Position numbers and translations under genes: made by a program | NCBI GenBank assembly: GCA_028281665.1 | Contig: JANQJK010000002.1 | Coordinates: 20,997-84,996, forward strand | DNA length: 64,000 nt | From: Hyphococcus sp. | Lineage (GTDB): Bacteria > Pseudomonadota > Alphaproteobacteria > Caulobacterales > Parvularculaceae | Reading direction: 5' to 3' | Part shown: one piece after another, positions 1 through 9,315 of the stretch | Position numbering within the stretch: the first letter of the stretch is position 1 | Layout of the letters: every line of letters starts with the position of its first letter | The notes under the pieces: model-generated | Told to the model about the DNA's origin: nothing | The model's database searches: none | Seen by the model: the letters and a program-made list of their open reading frames with translations, nothing else

Positions 1-1
1 C

Positions 2-184
2 GCCGGCGATATGGATCCCGGATATGGATCGACATCGAAAATGATCTCCGAATCGGCGATCTGCCTGATCAACGACTGCCCGAAAACGCCCGGCGGCGTC
101 TGGACAACGGCGCCCGCTATGGGCCATGCGCTCATTGACCGCCTGCGCAAAAACGCCGGGCTAACCTTTGAGATTGAAGATTGA
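2..184 (+). CDS. Saccharopine dehydrogenase-family protein, C-terminal end only (partial)
   Basis: The window opens inside this gene; about 60 C-terminal residues are visible in the frame starting at base 2 and end at the TGA at 182-184. The segment GYGSTSKMISESAICL followed by GGVWTTAPAMGHALIDRL matches the C-terminus I know from the saccharopine dehydrogenase/trans-acting enoyl reductase family, NAD(P)-dependent oxidoreductases. The substrate cannot be told from the fragment. The stop overlaps the TTG start of the following SDR gene (TTGA), so the two are translationally coupled and probably one operon. Confidence 0.7.
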   Translation, partial: AGDMDPGYGSTSKMISESAICLINDCPKTPGGVWTTAPAMGHALIDRLRKNAGLTFEIED

Positions 185-900
185 CCGCTGACCTGTCCGG
201 AAAAATCGCGCTTGTAACCGGCGCGTCGCGCGGCATTGGACGCGCTATTGCCCTCGGCCTTGCGAAGGCAGGCGCCCATGTTTTGGCTATCGCGCGAACA
301 ACCGGCGGCCTGGAAGACCTTGATGACGAAATCCGCGCCGCGGGCGGCAGATGCTCGTTGATCAATATCGATCTCGTTGAAGGGGACAATATCGAACGCC
401 TGCCCGAAGCGCTGGGCAGCCGCTTTGAAAAGATCGACATTCTCGTTGCGAACGCCGCAGCGCTCGGCGAACTCGGGCCCGTTGTCGATGCTGACCCGAA
501 AATCTGGAATCACGTGCTGGCGCTTAATCTCACGGCGAACTGGCGCCTGTTGCGCGCCCTCGATCCGCTGCTGCGCAAAAGCGATGACGCCCGCGTTCTG
601 TTTCTGACATCGCGGGTCGGCGGCGAGCATGCGCGCGCTCACTGGGGCGCATACGGCGTTTCGAAGGCGGCGCTTGAACATCTCGCTGAAACATACGCCC
701 TTGAGAACGAGCACACGTCAATCAGCGTCGGTGTCGTTGACCCCGGCGCAATGCGCACAGGCATGCGCGCCTCGGCCATGCCTGGCGAGGACCCGAACAC
801 CCTGCCCACGCCGGACGCCGTAGTCCCGATGGTGATGGAAGCGCTGACAGCCCCGCCGGGACCGTTCAGGCGACATGTCTTTCGCGAGTGGTCCGCCTAG
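181..900 (+). CDS. Short-chain dehydrogenase/reductase (SDR)
   Basis: A 239-residue classical SDR, a cytosolic NAD(P)(H)-dependent oxidoreductase. The cofactor motif TGASRGIG lies near residues 14-21, the NAA structural motif near residue 98, and the catalytic YGVSK (YxxxK) near residue 158 with an upstream Ser in LTSRVGG. The start is a TTG overlapping the stop of the upstream gene; there is no better in-frame ATG near the Rossmann fold. Substrate is unknown. The stop interlocks with that of der on the other strand in the four bases CTAG at 897-900. Confidence 0.9.
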   Translation: MTADLSGKIALVTGASRGIGRAIALGLAKAGAHVLAIARTTGGLEDLDDEIRAAGGRCSLINIDLVEGDNIERLPEALGSRFEKIDILVANAAALGELGPVVDADPKIWNHVLALNLTANWRLLRALDPLLRKSDDARVLFLTSRVGGEHARAHWGAYGVSKAALEHLAETYALENEHTSISVGVVDPGAMRTGMRASAMPGEDPNTLPTPDAVVPMVMEALTAPPGPFRRHVFREWSA

Positions 901-2276
901 GTCTTTTTTCGTCCGGCGTAAGGATTGTCCGGCGACTTCAGGATCAGCCTGATGGGTACAGCCTTGATGTCGAACGCATCGCGAATGCCGTTGATCAGAT
1001 AACGCTTGTACGACGCCGGCACGTCTTGCGCGAGGTTACAATGGGCGACGAAGGTTGGCGGACGTGTTTTGGTTTGTGAAATATACTTGAACCTGATGCG
1101 CCGACCGGCGACCGCGGGCGGCGTATGACGATGAACGGCCTCCTGAAGCCATTCGTTAAGGTCCGGCGTTTTGACGCGCGCATTCCAGTCGACATAGAGT
1201 TTTACGATTGCCGGCATCAGCTTGTTGACGCCCGCGCCGCTCAGCGCCGACAGCGTGATGATCGGGGCACCGGGCGCCTGAGGCAACAGTCGGTCCGCCT
1301 TTTCCCGTAACGCATCGTGTGCGTGTTTTTTATCGGCAACGAGATCCCATTTGTTAACGGCGAGAACGAGCGCACGGCCTTCCCGCAAGGCAAGGTCGGC
1401 GATTTGCAGATCCTGTTTTTCGAAGGGCGTTTCAGCGTCCAGAAGTAAAACCACAACTTCGGCAAATTTAATGGCCCGCAAAGAGTCGCTTACGGAGAGT
1501 TTCTCAAGTTTAGACTGAACGCGAGCCTTCTTGCGCATGCCCGCCGTGTCGAAGAGTTTGACCGGCCAGTCGCGATCAGGCCCCTGCCAGCGCCACTCGA
1601 CGCCGATGGAGTCCCGGGTGATTCCAGCTTCAGGCCCCGTCAGCAGGCGGTCTTCGCCGATCAGGCGATTGACCAGCGTCGATTTCCCGGCGTTCGGCCG
1701 GCCAACGATCGCAACCCGCAGAGGCTTCAGCGGATTGTCCCAGTCCGCCTCATCGTCGTTTTCGCTTTCATCGACGTCATCGTCAGACGCCTGAAAGTAA
1801 GGCTCCAGCGCCGTGAAGAGATCGCCCATGCCTTCGCCGTGTTCAGCACTCACCGGGATCGGATCGCCAACGCCCAGTTCATAGGCGTCGTAAACGCCGG
1901 CTTCCCCCCGTGCGCCTTCCGCCTTGTTGGCGAGCAGAATCACCGGCTTTCCGCTTGAGCGCAGGATGGATGCAAATGTCTGATCGAGCGGCGTCACGCC
2001 GGCGCGGGCGTCGACGATGAACAGGCAGACATCCGCCTCCTCCACCGCGCGGTCCGTCTGCTTGCGCATGCGCCCTTCAAGCGCCGCTTCCGGCGCCTCT
2101 TCAAGGCCGGGCGTATCGATCACGGTGAACTCAAGATCGCCGAGGCGCCCCGCGCCCTCCCGGCGGTCGCGGGTGACGCCCGGCGTATCGTCCACAAGGG
2201 CGAGGCGTTTTCCAACGAGCCGATTGAATAGTGTCGATTTGCCGACGTTCGGCCGGCCGACCAGTGCGATCTTCAT
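897..2276 (-). CDS. der: Ribosome-assembly GTPase Der (EngA)
   Basis: An essential double-GTPase needed for 50S ribosomal subunit maturation. Two tandem G domains are visible: P-loops GRPNVGKS at residues 7-14 and GRPNAGKS at 192-199, DTPG and DTAG switch motifs, and NKAE/NKWD base-specificity motifs. They are joined by an acidic linker (about residues 163-181) and followed by the C-terminal KH-like domain. I start at the ATG directly before the first P-loop (459 aa, normal for Der); the reading frame could be extended 29 residues upstream, but that adds non-conserved sequence. It lies 28 nt after bamB, the classical bamB-der arrangement. Confidence 0.97.
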   Translation of the reverse strand: MKIALVGRPNVGKSTLFNRLVGKRLALVDDTPGVTRDRREGAGRLGDLEFTVIDTPGLEEAPEAALEGRMRKQTDRAVEEADVCLFIVDARAGVTPLDQTFASILRSSGKPVILLANKAEGARGEAGVYDAYELGVGDPIPVSAEHGEGMGDLFTALEPYFQASDDDVDESENDDEADWDNPLKPLRVAIVGRPNAGKSTLVNRLIGEDRLLTGPEAGITRDSIGVEWRWQGPDRDWPVKLFDTAGMRKKARVQSKLEKLSVSDSLRAIKFAEVVVLLLDAETPFEKQDLQIADLALREGRALVLAVNKWDLVADKKHAHDALREKADRLLPQAPGAPIITLSALSGAGVNKLMPAIVKLYVDWNARVKTPDLNEWLQEAVHRHTPPAVAGRRIRFKYISQTKTRPPTFVAHCNLAQDVPASYKRYLINGIRDAFDIKAVPIRLILKSPDNPYAGRKKT

Positions 2277-2304
2277 GTGTATTGCGGCTCCCGCCGCGTT
2301 CCGA

Positions 2305-3720
2305 TCAACGAAGCGCCAGCAGGCGACCGTTTTCGCTGAGGATATATATTTTTTCGTTAGCAACCACCGGGGAGATCACCGATGCTTCGTCAATATCTTT
2401 GATTTCAACGATCTCGCCATTGGTGGGATCGACCTTCGCGATTTCTCCGAGGTTCGAGACAAGGACGAGATTGCCGCCCGCGAGGACCGGCCCCGCCCAC
2501 GTCACTCGACCTTTGCGCTTCTTCTCATTTTTGTGCCGTCTGAGCTGGCTCACCCAGATGATCGCGCCTTCATTCCGCGACAGGCATACAAGCTCGGCAT
2601 CGACCGAGACCACATAAATGAAGTCGCCGGCGACCCAGGGCGTCTGAAGACTGGTGATCGACGCCTCCCACACGCTCTGGCCGGAGCGGATATCGATGGC
2701 TGCGAACCGGCCGCCATGACTGACGACGTAAATCAGGCCGCGATCGATTACCGGGCTGCCCGCGATATCGTTGAGCGAAGCCAGCGCGGTCAGGCGCGCC
2801 TGCTGGGCGAGGGTTTCGTTCCAGAGCGCGCGCCCCGACTCGGCCTGAAAGGCTACGATTTCGCCTGATGAAAACGGCGCCACGACGAGATCGCCGGCCG
2901 CAGCGGGACTGGCGGACGAAAGAAAACGAGCCGTTTCTTCAAACGACTGAAACGTCCACGCCTCTTCGCCGGTCTCCTGTTCGAGAGCGAGAAACTCGTT
3001 CACGTTGGTCGCAACATAAACGCGACCGCGATAGGCCGTTGGAGGCGTGCGCACGGCCGCGGATGTTTCGACGCGCCAGATTTCGTCGCCGGTAACCGCA
3101 TCAAGGGCTGCGATAAAGCCAAAGCCCGACGTGACGAAGATCTTGCCGTTGTCAAACGCGACGCCGCCGCCAAAACCGACCTGCGAGGGACTGGTTCCTT
3201 GCAGCAAAACGAAATCGCGCAGACGAAACCGTTCCTTCAGTTCCGGGGCGAGTTCCTTGCGCCAGATAACGTCGCCATTGGCGGCGTCGAACGCCGTCAC
3301 GGTCGTTTCCGCATCCATCACATAGACGCGGTCGCTGACGACAATCGGCGGGCTTGTGAGCTTCGCGCGTTCGCCGGCTTTGCCCACATTGACTTTCCAC
3401 TCCCGCTCCAGTTCGAGCGTCGCTGCAATATGGTGCAGCGTGTGATCGGCTTCGCCGCCGGGCTGCGGCCATGAGGGGTTCACATAAGACGGCGGCACGC
3501 TGACCGTGACGCCGGTGAAACGGGGATCCGCTTTCAACTGCTCGTCAATTGCGAGAATGGAGATGCGATCGTCTTCGGCCGGGGCGTTCTCTTCCTCATC
3601 GTCATCCCCGCCAAACAGGCCGGCGATGGGGTTGGAGGCGCACCCGCTCAGCAGCGCCGCCATCGCGAGGCCGGCAACGCAGCGCACGAACCCGCGCGAG
3701 TTATTCAAGGATTTCGCCAT
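2305..3720 (-). CDS. bamB: Outer-membrane assembly lipoprotein BamB
   Basis: BamB is the beta-propeller lipoprotein of the BAM complex that inserts beta-barrel proteins into the outer membrane. The 471-residue protein has a signal peptide with lipobox LLSGC (lipidated Cys near residue 27), an acidic linker (GGDDDEEE), then repeated PQQ-type propeller blades (for example [52 protein letters not shown]). The start ATG overlaps the TAA of the upstream TPR gene by one base (TAATG), and der follows, so these three form an envelope/ribosome operon conserved in proteobacteria. Confidence 0.95.
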   Translation of the reverse strand: MAKSLNNSRGFVRCVAGLAMAALLSGCASNPIAGLFGGDDDEEENAPAEDDRISILAIDEQLKADPRFTGVTVSVPPSYVNPSWPQPGGEADHTLHHIAATLELEREWKVNVGKAGERAKLTSPPIVVSDRVYVMDAETTVTAFDAANGDVIWRKELAPELKERFRLRDFVLLQGTSPSQVGFGGGVAFDNGKIFVTSGFGFIAALDAVTGDEIWRVETSAAVRTPPTAYRGRVYVATNVNEFLALEQETGEEAWTFQSFEETARFLSSASPAAAGDLVVAPFSSGEIVAFQAESGRALWNETLAQQARLTALASLNDIAGSPVIDRGLIYVVSHGGRFAAIDIRSGQSVWEASITSLQTPWVAGDFIYVVSVDAELVCLSRNEGAIIWVSQLRRHKNEKKRKGRVTWAGPVLAGGNLVLVSNLGEIAKVDPTNGEIVEIKDIDEASVISPVVANEKIYILSENGRLLALR

Positions 3721-4577
3721 TACTCGTTTTCGCTTTCTGACGGTTCGCCCGCTTCGGATTCCGTTGTCTGTTCACCATTGACGGCGGGGGCCTCGGGCGC
3801 ATCCTCTGTTGCACCGGGCTCAGTGATTTCGCCCTCACCCGCCACCGCCGGCGTTATAGCAACCGGCGCTCCAACGGCGCCAACGATATCGTCAAGCTCG
3901 ATCCGTTCGGACAGGTTCACACCCGCCTTGCCGGCGACGGCCAGCGCGCGATATTCCTCTGCGCGCTGGGCAAGGGCCGGCGGCGTCTCGGGAAGCGTCG
4001 CAAGCGCGCCGAACAGGGAGAGCGCCGTCTCGTAGTCTTCTGCTTTCAATGCTGCAAGGCCGGTAACTTCATCTGCATACGGTTTAAACGCGCCGTCGCT
4101 GGAAGCAAGCAATCCTAAATGGTCAAGAACAATATCGCGACCGTCCTGAAGGGAAAGGTAGGCCGCGCGCACGCGCGCCAGATCGCGCATCGGCTGGGGC
4201 GCGCCGCCGTCATCATAAATTTCCGCGAAGACGTCGATTGCGGCCTGGCGGTCGTCCGCCGCCGCGAACGATGCCGCGCGCCGGAACTGAGCAAGGACCG
4301 CATAGCCGCTGCGGCCCTCATCGGCGATTGTTTCAAGCGCGCTGCGTCCTTCGATCTCGTTTTCAAGTAACAGTTCGGCGGCATCGGCGAATTGGGTCGC
4401 CTCTTTGTTGGCGGCGCCGGTGCGGGACGCGTCATAGGCCTGCCAGGCGCCGACGCCGATTACGAGCGCTGCCGCCGCGCCGATGACCGCCGGGCCGTAT
4501 CTGCGGAACATCGCCCACTGGCGCTCCTCAGCAAGCTCCTGATCAACTTCCCTTAATGCGCTGTCTTCATTCGCCAC
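3720..4577 (-). CDS. YfgM/AncA-like TPR membrane protein
   Basis: A 285-residue protein with a cytosolic N-terminal segment, one transmembrane helix (about residues 29-46, AVIGAAAALVIGVGAW) and a periplasmic helical region of TPR type. This is the architecture of YfgM, an ancillary subunit of the SecYEG translocon. The C-terminal 60 residues are an acidic Pro/Ala/Glu-rich tail (about 230-285) that the E. coli protein lacks. It is the first gene of the TPR-bamB-der operon, the same order as yfgM-bamB-der in other proteobacteria, which supports the call. Confidence 0.85.
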   Translation of the reverse strand: MANEDSALREVDQELAEERQWAMFRRYGPAVIGAAAALVIGVGAWQAYDASRTGAANKEATQFADAAELLLENEIEGRSALETIADEGRSGYAVLAQFRRAASFAAADDRQAAIDVFAEIYDDGGAPQPMRDLARVRAAYLSLQDGRDIVLDHLGLLASSDGAFKPYADEVTGLAALKAEDYETALSLFGALATLPETPPALAQRAEEYRALAVAGKAGVNLSERIELDDIVGAVGAPVAITPAVAGEGEITEPGATEDAPEAPAVNGEQTTESEAGEPSESENE

Positions 4578-4762
4578 TTTGAGTTTTCCAATTCCCGCTT
4601 ATCGGCTCCGCCTAGCCGGAGGAACTGGGTTCTACCGGCCTTTGAGCGCCCGCGCAACGCAGCGTCTTTTCTGGCATCATAAGCGCCGGCAAGGCGGTTT
4701 TGAGGCGGATGTGAAACCGGACAGGGATCGGGCGCGTATAGCGTCAGAGAAGGAACACAGAC
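4578..4762. other. Divergent intergenic region, TPR-bamB-der operon and lipocalin
   Basis: These 185 bases separate divergently transcribed units, so they must carry promoters in both directions. I could not pick a convincing -35/-10 pair by eye. An AGAAGGA ribosome binding site sits a few bases before the lipocalin ATG. No small gene is evident. Confidence 0.5.
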
Positions 4763-5311
4763 ATGCACATAACGTACTTGATGATTGCAGCGCTTGCGGC
4801 GGCCGGCTGCGCCGCAGCGCCCGTTAACCGCGACGCTTCCATCCCGCTGACGACCGTCGAAAGCGTCGATCTCCAGCGGTATCAGGGGTTGTGGTACGAG
4901 ATCGCCCGGCTGCCGAACCGGTTCGAACGTAATTGCGAAGGCGTAACGGCGGAGTATGCCTTGCGCGACGACGGTCTGATCAGCGTGGTGAACACATGTC
5001 GGGAGAACGCCGCTGACGGGCCTGTAAGAACGGCAAACGGCCGGGCCCGCATTGTCGATGAAAGTACGAACGCGAAACTTGAAGTCAGCTTCTTCGGGCC
5101 GTTCTGGGGCGACTACTGGGTCATTGACCTGGCCGAGGACTACTCGCTCTCGCTGGTCGGCGAACCGCAGGGCCGGCTGCTCTGGATCCTGTCGCGAACG
5201 CCGACCATTTCAGACGACGTTTTTTCGGAAGCCATCGCTAAACTGGAGTCGTTTGGGTACGATACCGACGCGCTTTACTTTCCGCAGCAACCGCCCATCG
5301 ATACTCAATAG
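4763..5311 (+). CDS. blc: Bacterial lipocalin (Blc-like lipoprotein)
   Basis: A 182-residue outer-membrane lipocalin, a family that binds hydrophobic ligands such as lysophospholipids. It has a short signal peptide with lipobox AAAGC (Cys16), the lipocalin signature around YQGLWYEIARLPNRFER (GxW motif), and the later conserved segment GRLLWILSRTP with its conserved Arg. A good ribosome binding site supports the ATG. The gene ends tail to tail with the NnrU gene, overlapping it by 7 bases. Confidence 0.92.
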   Translation: MHITYLMIAALAAAGCAAAPVNRDASIPLTTVESVDLQRYQGLWYEIARLPNRFERNCEGVTAEYALRDDGLISVVNTCRENAADGPVRTANGRARIVDESTNAKLEVSFFGPFWGDYWVIDLAEDYSLSLVGEPQGRLLWILSRTPTISDDVFSEAIAKLESFGYDTDALYFPQQPPIDTQ

Positions 5312-5868
5312 CGTAACGGAACGCCTGCAATCCAGGCGTGCGCCCACAGATATATGGCGCCATACGCCAGGAGCCCGGCCGCAACCACGATAACGTCGTT
5401 CACGATCGAACCGGCGGGTCGCCCGCTCTCGCCACGGCGCTTTACGGCAATTCGGTCAATCACGGCGAAGACGAGAAAGGCGCCGAAAAGTAGAACGGAC
5501 CGCACTTCGCCATTGGACAGAAGATGTGCGAACGCCCAGATCTTGATTGCAGCGAGCATGGGATGCTTGACCGTCGCGGCAATTCTTCCCGCCGGCGCAT
5601 AAGCGGCAATAATGAGTATCGTTGCAAAAGGCATCAGCCCCAGCGTTGCGTGCCGAAGAAAAGCCGGCGGCGCGTAAAGAGCTGACGCGTCGGCGCTGCG
5701 CCAGCCAATGACGATCAACGCAAAGCCTATGAGTGTGACCAGCGAATAAAGGCCCTTATAGGGGCCCTCTCCAACACGCTGAATGAGACCGGCCCGCGCA
5801 TTGCGCGCCAACGCCGTAAAGTAGTGCGTCGCAAAAAAGATCACGAGACCGACGATAAGGAGCGCCAT
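5305..5868 (-). CDS. NnrU family integral membrane protein
   Basis: A 187-residue polytopic membrane protein with about five to six hydrophobic helices. The central segment RHATLGLMPFATILIIAAYAPAGRIAATVKHPMLAAIKIWAFAHLLSNGE carries the KHP...W..AHLL signature of the NnrU family, heme-handling or denitrification-associated membrane proteins. No other denitrification gene is nearby, so the precise role is open. It is 12 nt downstream of apt on the same strand and could be co-transcribed with it. Confidence 0.85.
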   Translation of the reverse strand: MALLIVGLVIFFATHYFTALARNARAGLIQRVGEGPYKGLYSLVTLIGFALIVIGWRSADASALYAPPAFLRHATLGLMPFATILIIAAYAPAGRIAATVKHPMLAAIKIWAFAHLLSNGEVRSVLLFGAFLVFAVIDRIAVKRRGESGRPAGSIVNDVIVVAAGLLAYGAIYLWAHAWIAGVPLRY

Positions 5869-5880
5869 ATCTGATCTCCC

Positions 5881-6408
5881 CTATTCGCCGTCAAAGGCGA
5901 TCAGCGACGTTACGGTCTTGCCCATCGCCCGAAGTTTCTCTGCGCCGCCAAGGTCCGGCAGGTCAACCACAAACGCACATAATACGATCGTGGCGCCGGC
6001 GCGTTCAAGAAGTCGAATCGCGGCGCCGGCAGTGCCTCCGGTGGCGATAAGGTCATCGACAAGCAGAATGCGTTCGCCGTCCCTTACCGCGTCGACGTGG
6101 ATTTCGACTTCGTCGACACCGTATTCAAGCTCGTAGCTCTCGGCGATCGTTTCGTAGGGAAGCTTGCCTTTCTTTCGGATCGGCAGGAAGCCGACCGACA
6201 ATTGGTGCGCGATGGCGCCGCCAAGGATGAACCCGCGCGCTTCGATGCCGGCGACCTTGTCGATCTTGGCGCCGGCGAGCGGCTGCACGAGTTCGTCGAC
6301 CGCGCGGCGAAACCCCCTGGCGTCGGCCAGCAATGTCGTGATGTCCCGAAACATGATTCCCGGTTTGGGATAGTCCGGTATCGTCCTGATGACTTCGGCG
6401 AGATTCAT
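5881..6408 (-). CDS. apt: Adenine phosphoribosyltransferase
   Basis: Apt makes AMP from adenine and PRPP in purine salvage. The PRPP-binding loop [14 protein letters not shown] (about residues 117-130), the N-terminal signature [21 protein letters not shown] and the conserved [11 protein letters not shown] are all visible. I start at the ATG giving [14 protein letters not shown] (175 aa, typical length); an upstream ATG would add 18 Arg/Ala-rich residues that are not typical of Apt. Confidence 0.95.
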   Translation of the reverse strand: MNLAEVIRTIPDYPKPGIMFRDITTLLADARGFRRAVDELVQPLAGAKIDKVAGIEARGFILGGAIAHQLSVGFLPIRKKGKLPYETIAESYELEYGVDEVEIHVDAVRDGERILLVDDLIATGGTAGAAIRLLERAGATIVLCAFVVDLPDLGGAEKLRAMGKTVTSLIAFDGE

Positions 6409-6490
6409 GGGGGCGGCCCTTCGCGTTGCAGCGAAGAGAAAATGGCGCAAGCGCGCGGCCAAGACAAGCGGCCGGCCCTGCCCTGCGCGG

Positions 6491-7714
6491 CTATTGCGTC
6501 AGTGAAATATTTCGAAGCGCGCCGCCGATGGCTTCGAAGGCGCCGTTCAGTTCGCCCGCTGTATCCGGTTCGAAGAAATGTCCGGGCGTTGTTCCGCAAT
6601 CCTGCAACAGCGTTTTGACCGTAGCGTCAGTCACCGCAAAAGCGATTGTGTAAACGACGATGTTTTCCTTTTTGATCGCGTCGCAAAGCTCGTCCGTTAT
6701 CTTGTTGGCGTCTGTGATGTCTGAATCGTCATGAGTCGGGTAATCGGGCGATTTGGTGTTCTCTCCGTCGGTCATCAATATGATGGCCTTGACGCCGTTC
6801 TTGTCCTTTAACTCATCAGCCGTCGTCGCCTCGGTGAACGGCGCGGACGCGCTGATCACACGCCAGCCCCAGACCAGCCCCGAGGGAATATAGGTCCAGC
6901 CATTCGCCTCCATGTCGTCAATGGCGTCCTCGATTTTCGACCGTTCATCGGTGAGTTCCAGGATCTCTGCCGGGCACGGTTCACCGTCGACTGCGGGCAC
7001 CGGGTTAACGGCGTAATCGCTGTCTGTGGTATTAGCGGGGTATCCCCGCGAACCGACGCAACCGTCGAAAGATGCGCCCGGCGATCCATCGTCAAGCCAG
7101 ACGGCGCCTTCCTTGTCGTCGCCGACGCTGACATATTGTGCGAACGGTACGAGCGCGACTTTTACGTCGGCGTCGGCGCTCGAATAGAGCGTCGAAACGA
7201 GATTCGTCGCCGCTTTCTTCAGGTCGTCAAGCTTGCCGTCGTCTTTCATGGAGCCGGTGTTGTCGAGGACCATCGCGACTTCAAGGTATGGCGGCCTTCC
7301 AAGCTTGGCCTTTGAAACGACTTTCGGCTCGATTTTGCCGAAGTTCACCGCATGCAGCAGCGTCGTTCTGATCTTGGAATCGAAGTCCAGCGTGTACTGC
7401 ATGGTGATGGGGTCATACGAGACGTCGAAGCCCGAATAGGAGTAGCTTGACATGTTGCGCATGTTTGAATCGAAGAATGCTTTCGCACGGGCGCGAACGT
7501 CAGCGTCGGTCATCGACGGCCGGGTCGACTTCAGCTTGACGGCGGCGATCAGCGCAGCGTCAGCCGCCTCCTGCATATTCGTCTGGATCGTAACGGCGCG
7601 CTGATAATCGAGCGCCATGCCGGCGGCGCCGAGCATGATGAACATCAACAGCCCGAACAGCATGGCAATGTTACCGTTTTGGCACGACCGGTATCTTCGT
7701 AGCGTTGCGCGCAT
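6491..7714 (-). CDS. TadG-like pilus-assembly protein with vWA domain (copy 1)
   Basis: About 407 residues. The N-terminus has the TadE/TadG-type element [27 protein letters not shown] (one membrane helix with the flanking sequence typical of Tad pseudopilin-like proteins), followed by [11 protein letters not shown] von Willebrand factor A domain with MIDAS motif DNTGSM and a later [15 protein letters not shown] segment occupies the C-terminal two thirds. Such proteins act in the Flp/Tad secretion and adhesion machinery. It is a close paralogue of the next gene upstream and 148 nt from it. An ATG 15 bases further upstream is also possible. Confidence 0.9.
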   Translation of the reverse strand: MRATLRRYRSCQNGNIAMLFGLLMFIMLGAAGMALDYQRAVTIQTNMQEAADAALIAAVKLKSTRPSMTDADVRARAKAFFDSNMRNMSSYSYSGFDVSYDPITMQYTLDFDSKIRTTLLHAVNFGKIEPKVVSKAKLGRPPYLEVAMVLDNTGSMKDDGKLDDLKKAATNLVSTLYSSADADVKVALVPFAQYVSVGDDKEGAVWLDDGSPGASFDGCVGSRGYPANTTDSDYAVNPVPAVDGEPCPAEILELTDERSKIEDAIDDMEANGWTYIPSGLVWGWRVISASAPFTEATTADELKDKNGVKAIILMTDGENTKSPDYPTHDDSDITDANKITDELCDAIKKENIVVYTIAFAVTDATVKTLLQDCGTTPGHFFEPDTAGELNGAFEAIGGALRNISLTQ

Positions 7715-7877
7715 AGTGACATCTCGCATTCACGGTGTGTACGGAGTTTCGCCGGGCACGCTTAACGTCTCGTTGGCGGAATTGGTTAATACTTAAATTT
7801 TTTCGAAAATTCTTCCGGCTCCGCCAAGGGGCGGCTAAAATCCCTTCGCATCCGGGTATTACTCGGTGAATTTCTGT

Positions 7878-9092
7878 TTACTTCGACAGACTGATGCTGC
7901 GCAGATTGCTGGCGATCTTGTCGAAGGTTGCGATCAGCTCCGACGCCGTATCCGGCTCGAAGTAGTGATCTGGCGTCGTTCCGCAATCTTCCAGCAGGTG
8001 TTTGATCGTCATATCCGAAACGGCGAAGGCAATTGTATAAATCTCGATCTTATCGTCTTTTACGGCGTCGCAAAGCTCATCGGTCAGTTGATTGGCGTTG
8101 GCGATGCTTTCCGCATCGTGGGTCGGATAATCCGGCGATTTCGTGTTTTCGCCGTCCGTCATCAGGATCATCGTCTTCCTGCCGTTGCGATCTTCAAGCT
8201 CGGTCTCGTCGAGCCCTTGCGTAAACGGCGCGCCGGCGCTCAGCACGCTCCAGCCCCAGGCAAGGCCGCCGGGAATATAGGTCCAGCCGCTGCCGGTCAT
8301 ATTGTCGATCGCCGTATTAACGGTCGACTGAACGTCCGTGAGCGGCAGGATCGCGTTGGGGCAAGGCTCGCCTGCGACTTCAGGAATGGGCGTAACGTCA
8401 AAGCCGTCATCGCGGATATTTGCCGGATAATTGCGCGAACCCACGCATCCGTCAAAGGCGCCCGGCGAAGATCCGCCGTCAAGCCAGCTGGCGCCCGCAT
8501 TCCCGGCGCCGACATTCACATATTGCGCAAAGGGAACAAGTCCAATCCTAACATCGGCGTCCGGATGGCTGTGGAGCGAATTGACGAGATTGGTCGCGGC
8601 GGTTTTAAGATCGCCGATCTTGTCGAAATCGTTCATTGACCCGGTATTGTCGAGCACCATGGCGATTTCGAGATAGGGCGGCTTGCCCAGTTTCGCCACG
8701 GATTCAATTTTCGGCGAAATTTTTTCGATGCCGATCGCGCGCGTGAGCGTCGTCGCGATGTCAACGTCGAAGCTCAGCCGATAGGACTCTGTCGCCGGGT
8801 CGTGGACAACCTTGAAATTGCTCGTTGCCGCCTGGGATTTCGTTCGGCGATTCCCATCGAAGAATTCTTTCGCCTTCGCCTCCACTTCCGCCGGCGTCAG
8901 GGCGGGCTGATTCATACTGATGCGAATCGCGGCGAGGACGGCGGCGTCAGCCGATTGCTGTAGATCGGCGCGGATGGAGGCGGCGCGCTGAAGGTCGAGA
9001 GCCATCCCGGCGCCCCCAAGCAGCACAAAAACCAGAAACGAAAAGAGAAGCGCGATGTTGCCGCTCTCATTTCTTAAAAAAGTACTGAGCAT
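7878..9092 (-). CDS. TadG-like pilus-assembly protein with vWA domain (copy 2)
   Basis: A 404-residue paralogue of the neighbouring TadG-like protein, alignable almost end to end: N-terminal GNIALLFSFLVFVLLGGAGMALDLQRA helix, MIDAS DNTGSM, and identical stretches such as [23 protein letters not shown] and DCGTTP. The two are a tandem duplication with considerable divergence. Cysteines at matching positions (CVGSR, EPCP, LCDA, DCGTTP) suggest conserved disulfides in an extracytoplasmic domain. The exact Tad role is inferred; no other tad genes are in the window. Confidence 0.9.
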   Translation of the reverse strand: MLSTFLRNESGNIALLFSFLVFVLLGGAGMALDLQRAASIRADLQQSADAAVLAAIRISMNQPALTPAEVEAKAKEFFDGNRRTKSQAATSNFKVVHDPATESYRLSFDVDIATTLTRAIGIEKISPKIESVAKLGKPPYLEIAMVLDNTGSMNDFDKIGDLKTAATNLVNSLHSHPDADVRIGLVPFAQYVNVGAGNAGASWLDGGSSPGAFDGCVGSRNYPANIRDDGFDVTPIPEVAGEPCPNAILPLTDVQSTVNTAIDNMTGSGWTYIPGGLAWGWSVLSAGAPFTQGLDETELEDRNGRKTMILMTDGENTKSPDYPTHDAESIANANQLTDELCDAVKDDKIEIYTIAFAVSDMTIKHLLEDCGTTPDHYFEPDTASELIATFDKIASNLRSISLSK

Positions 9093-9315
9093 ATCCGTTC
9101 GTCATCGTTCATGCGTTGTCGCGGCGAAGGGCTGCAAAAACTGTGCGTTAAGGTGGTTTCCGTTGTTTTTCCTTGGTTTTTCGAAATCCCGGTAACCTTA
9201 ATCCTCCCGTCATTGGCGAAGCGGCGTCCCATTTTCGTGCGCCGTCTCAGTCCTTGTCCGGCGCGGCGCCGATGACGGTTTCGCAATCCGTTACGACCGC
9301 CTATCTTCCCGCGCC

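Noticed and set aside
7786..7800. TTAATACTTAA before the TadG-like gene as a CtrA site
   Set aside because: Spacing is three bases between halves, not seven.
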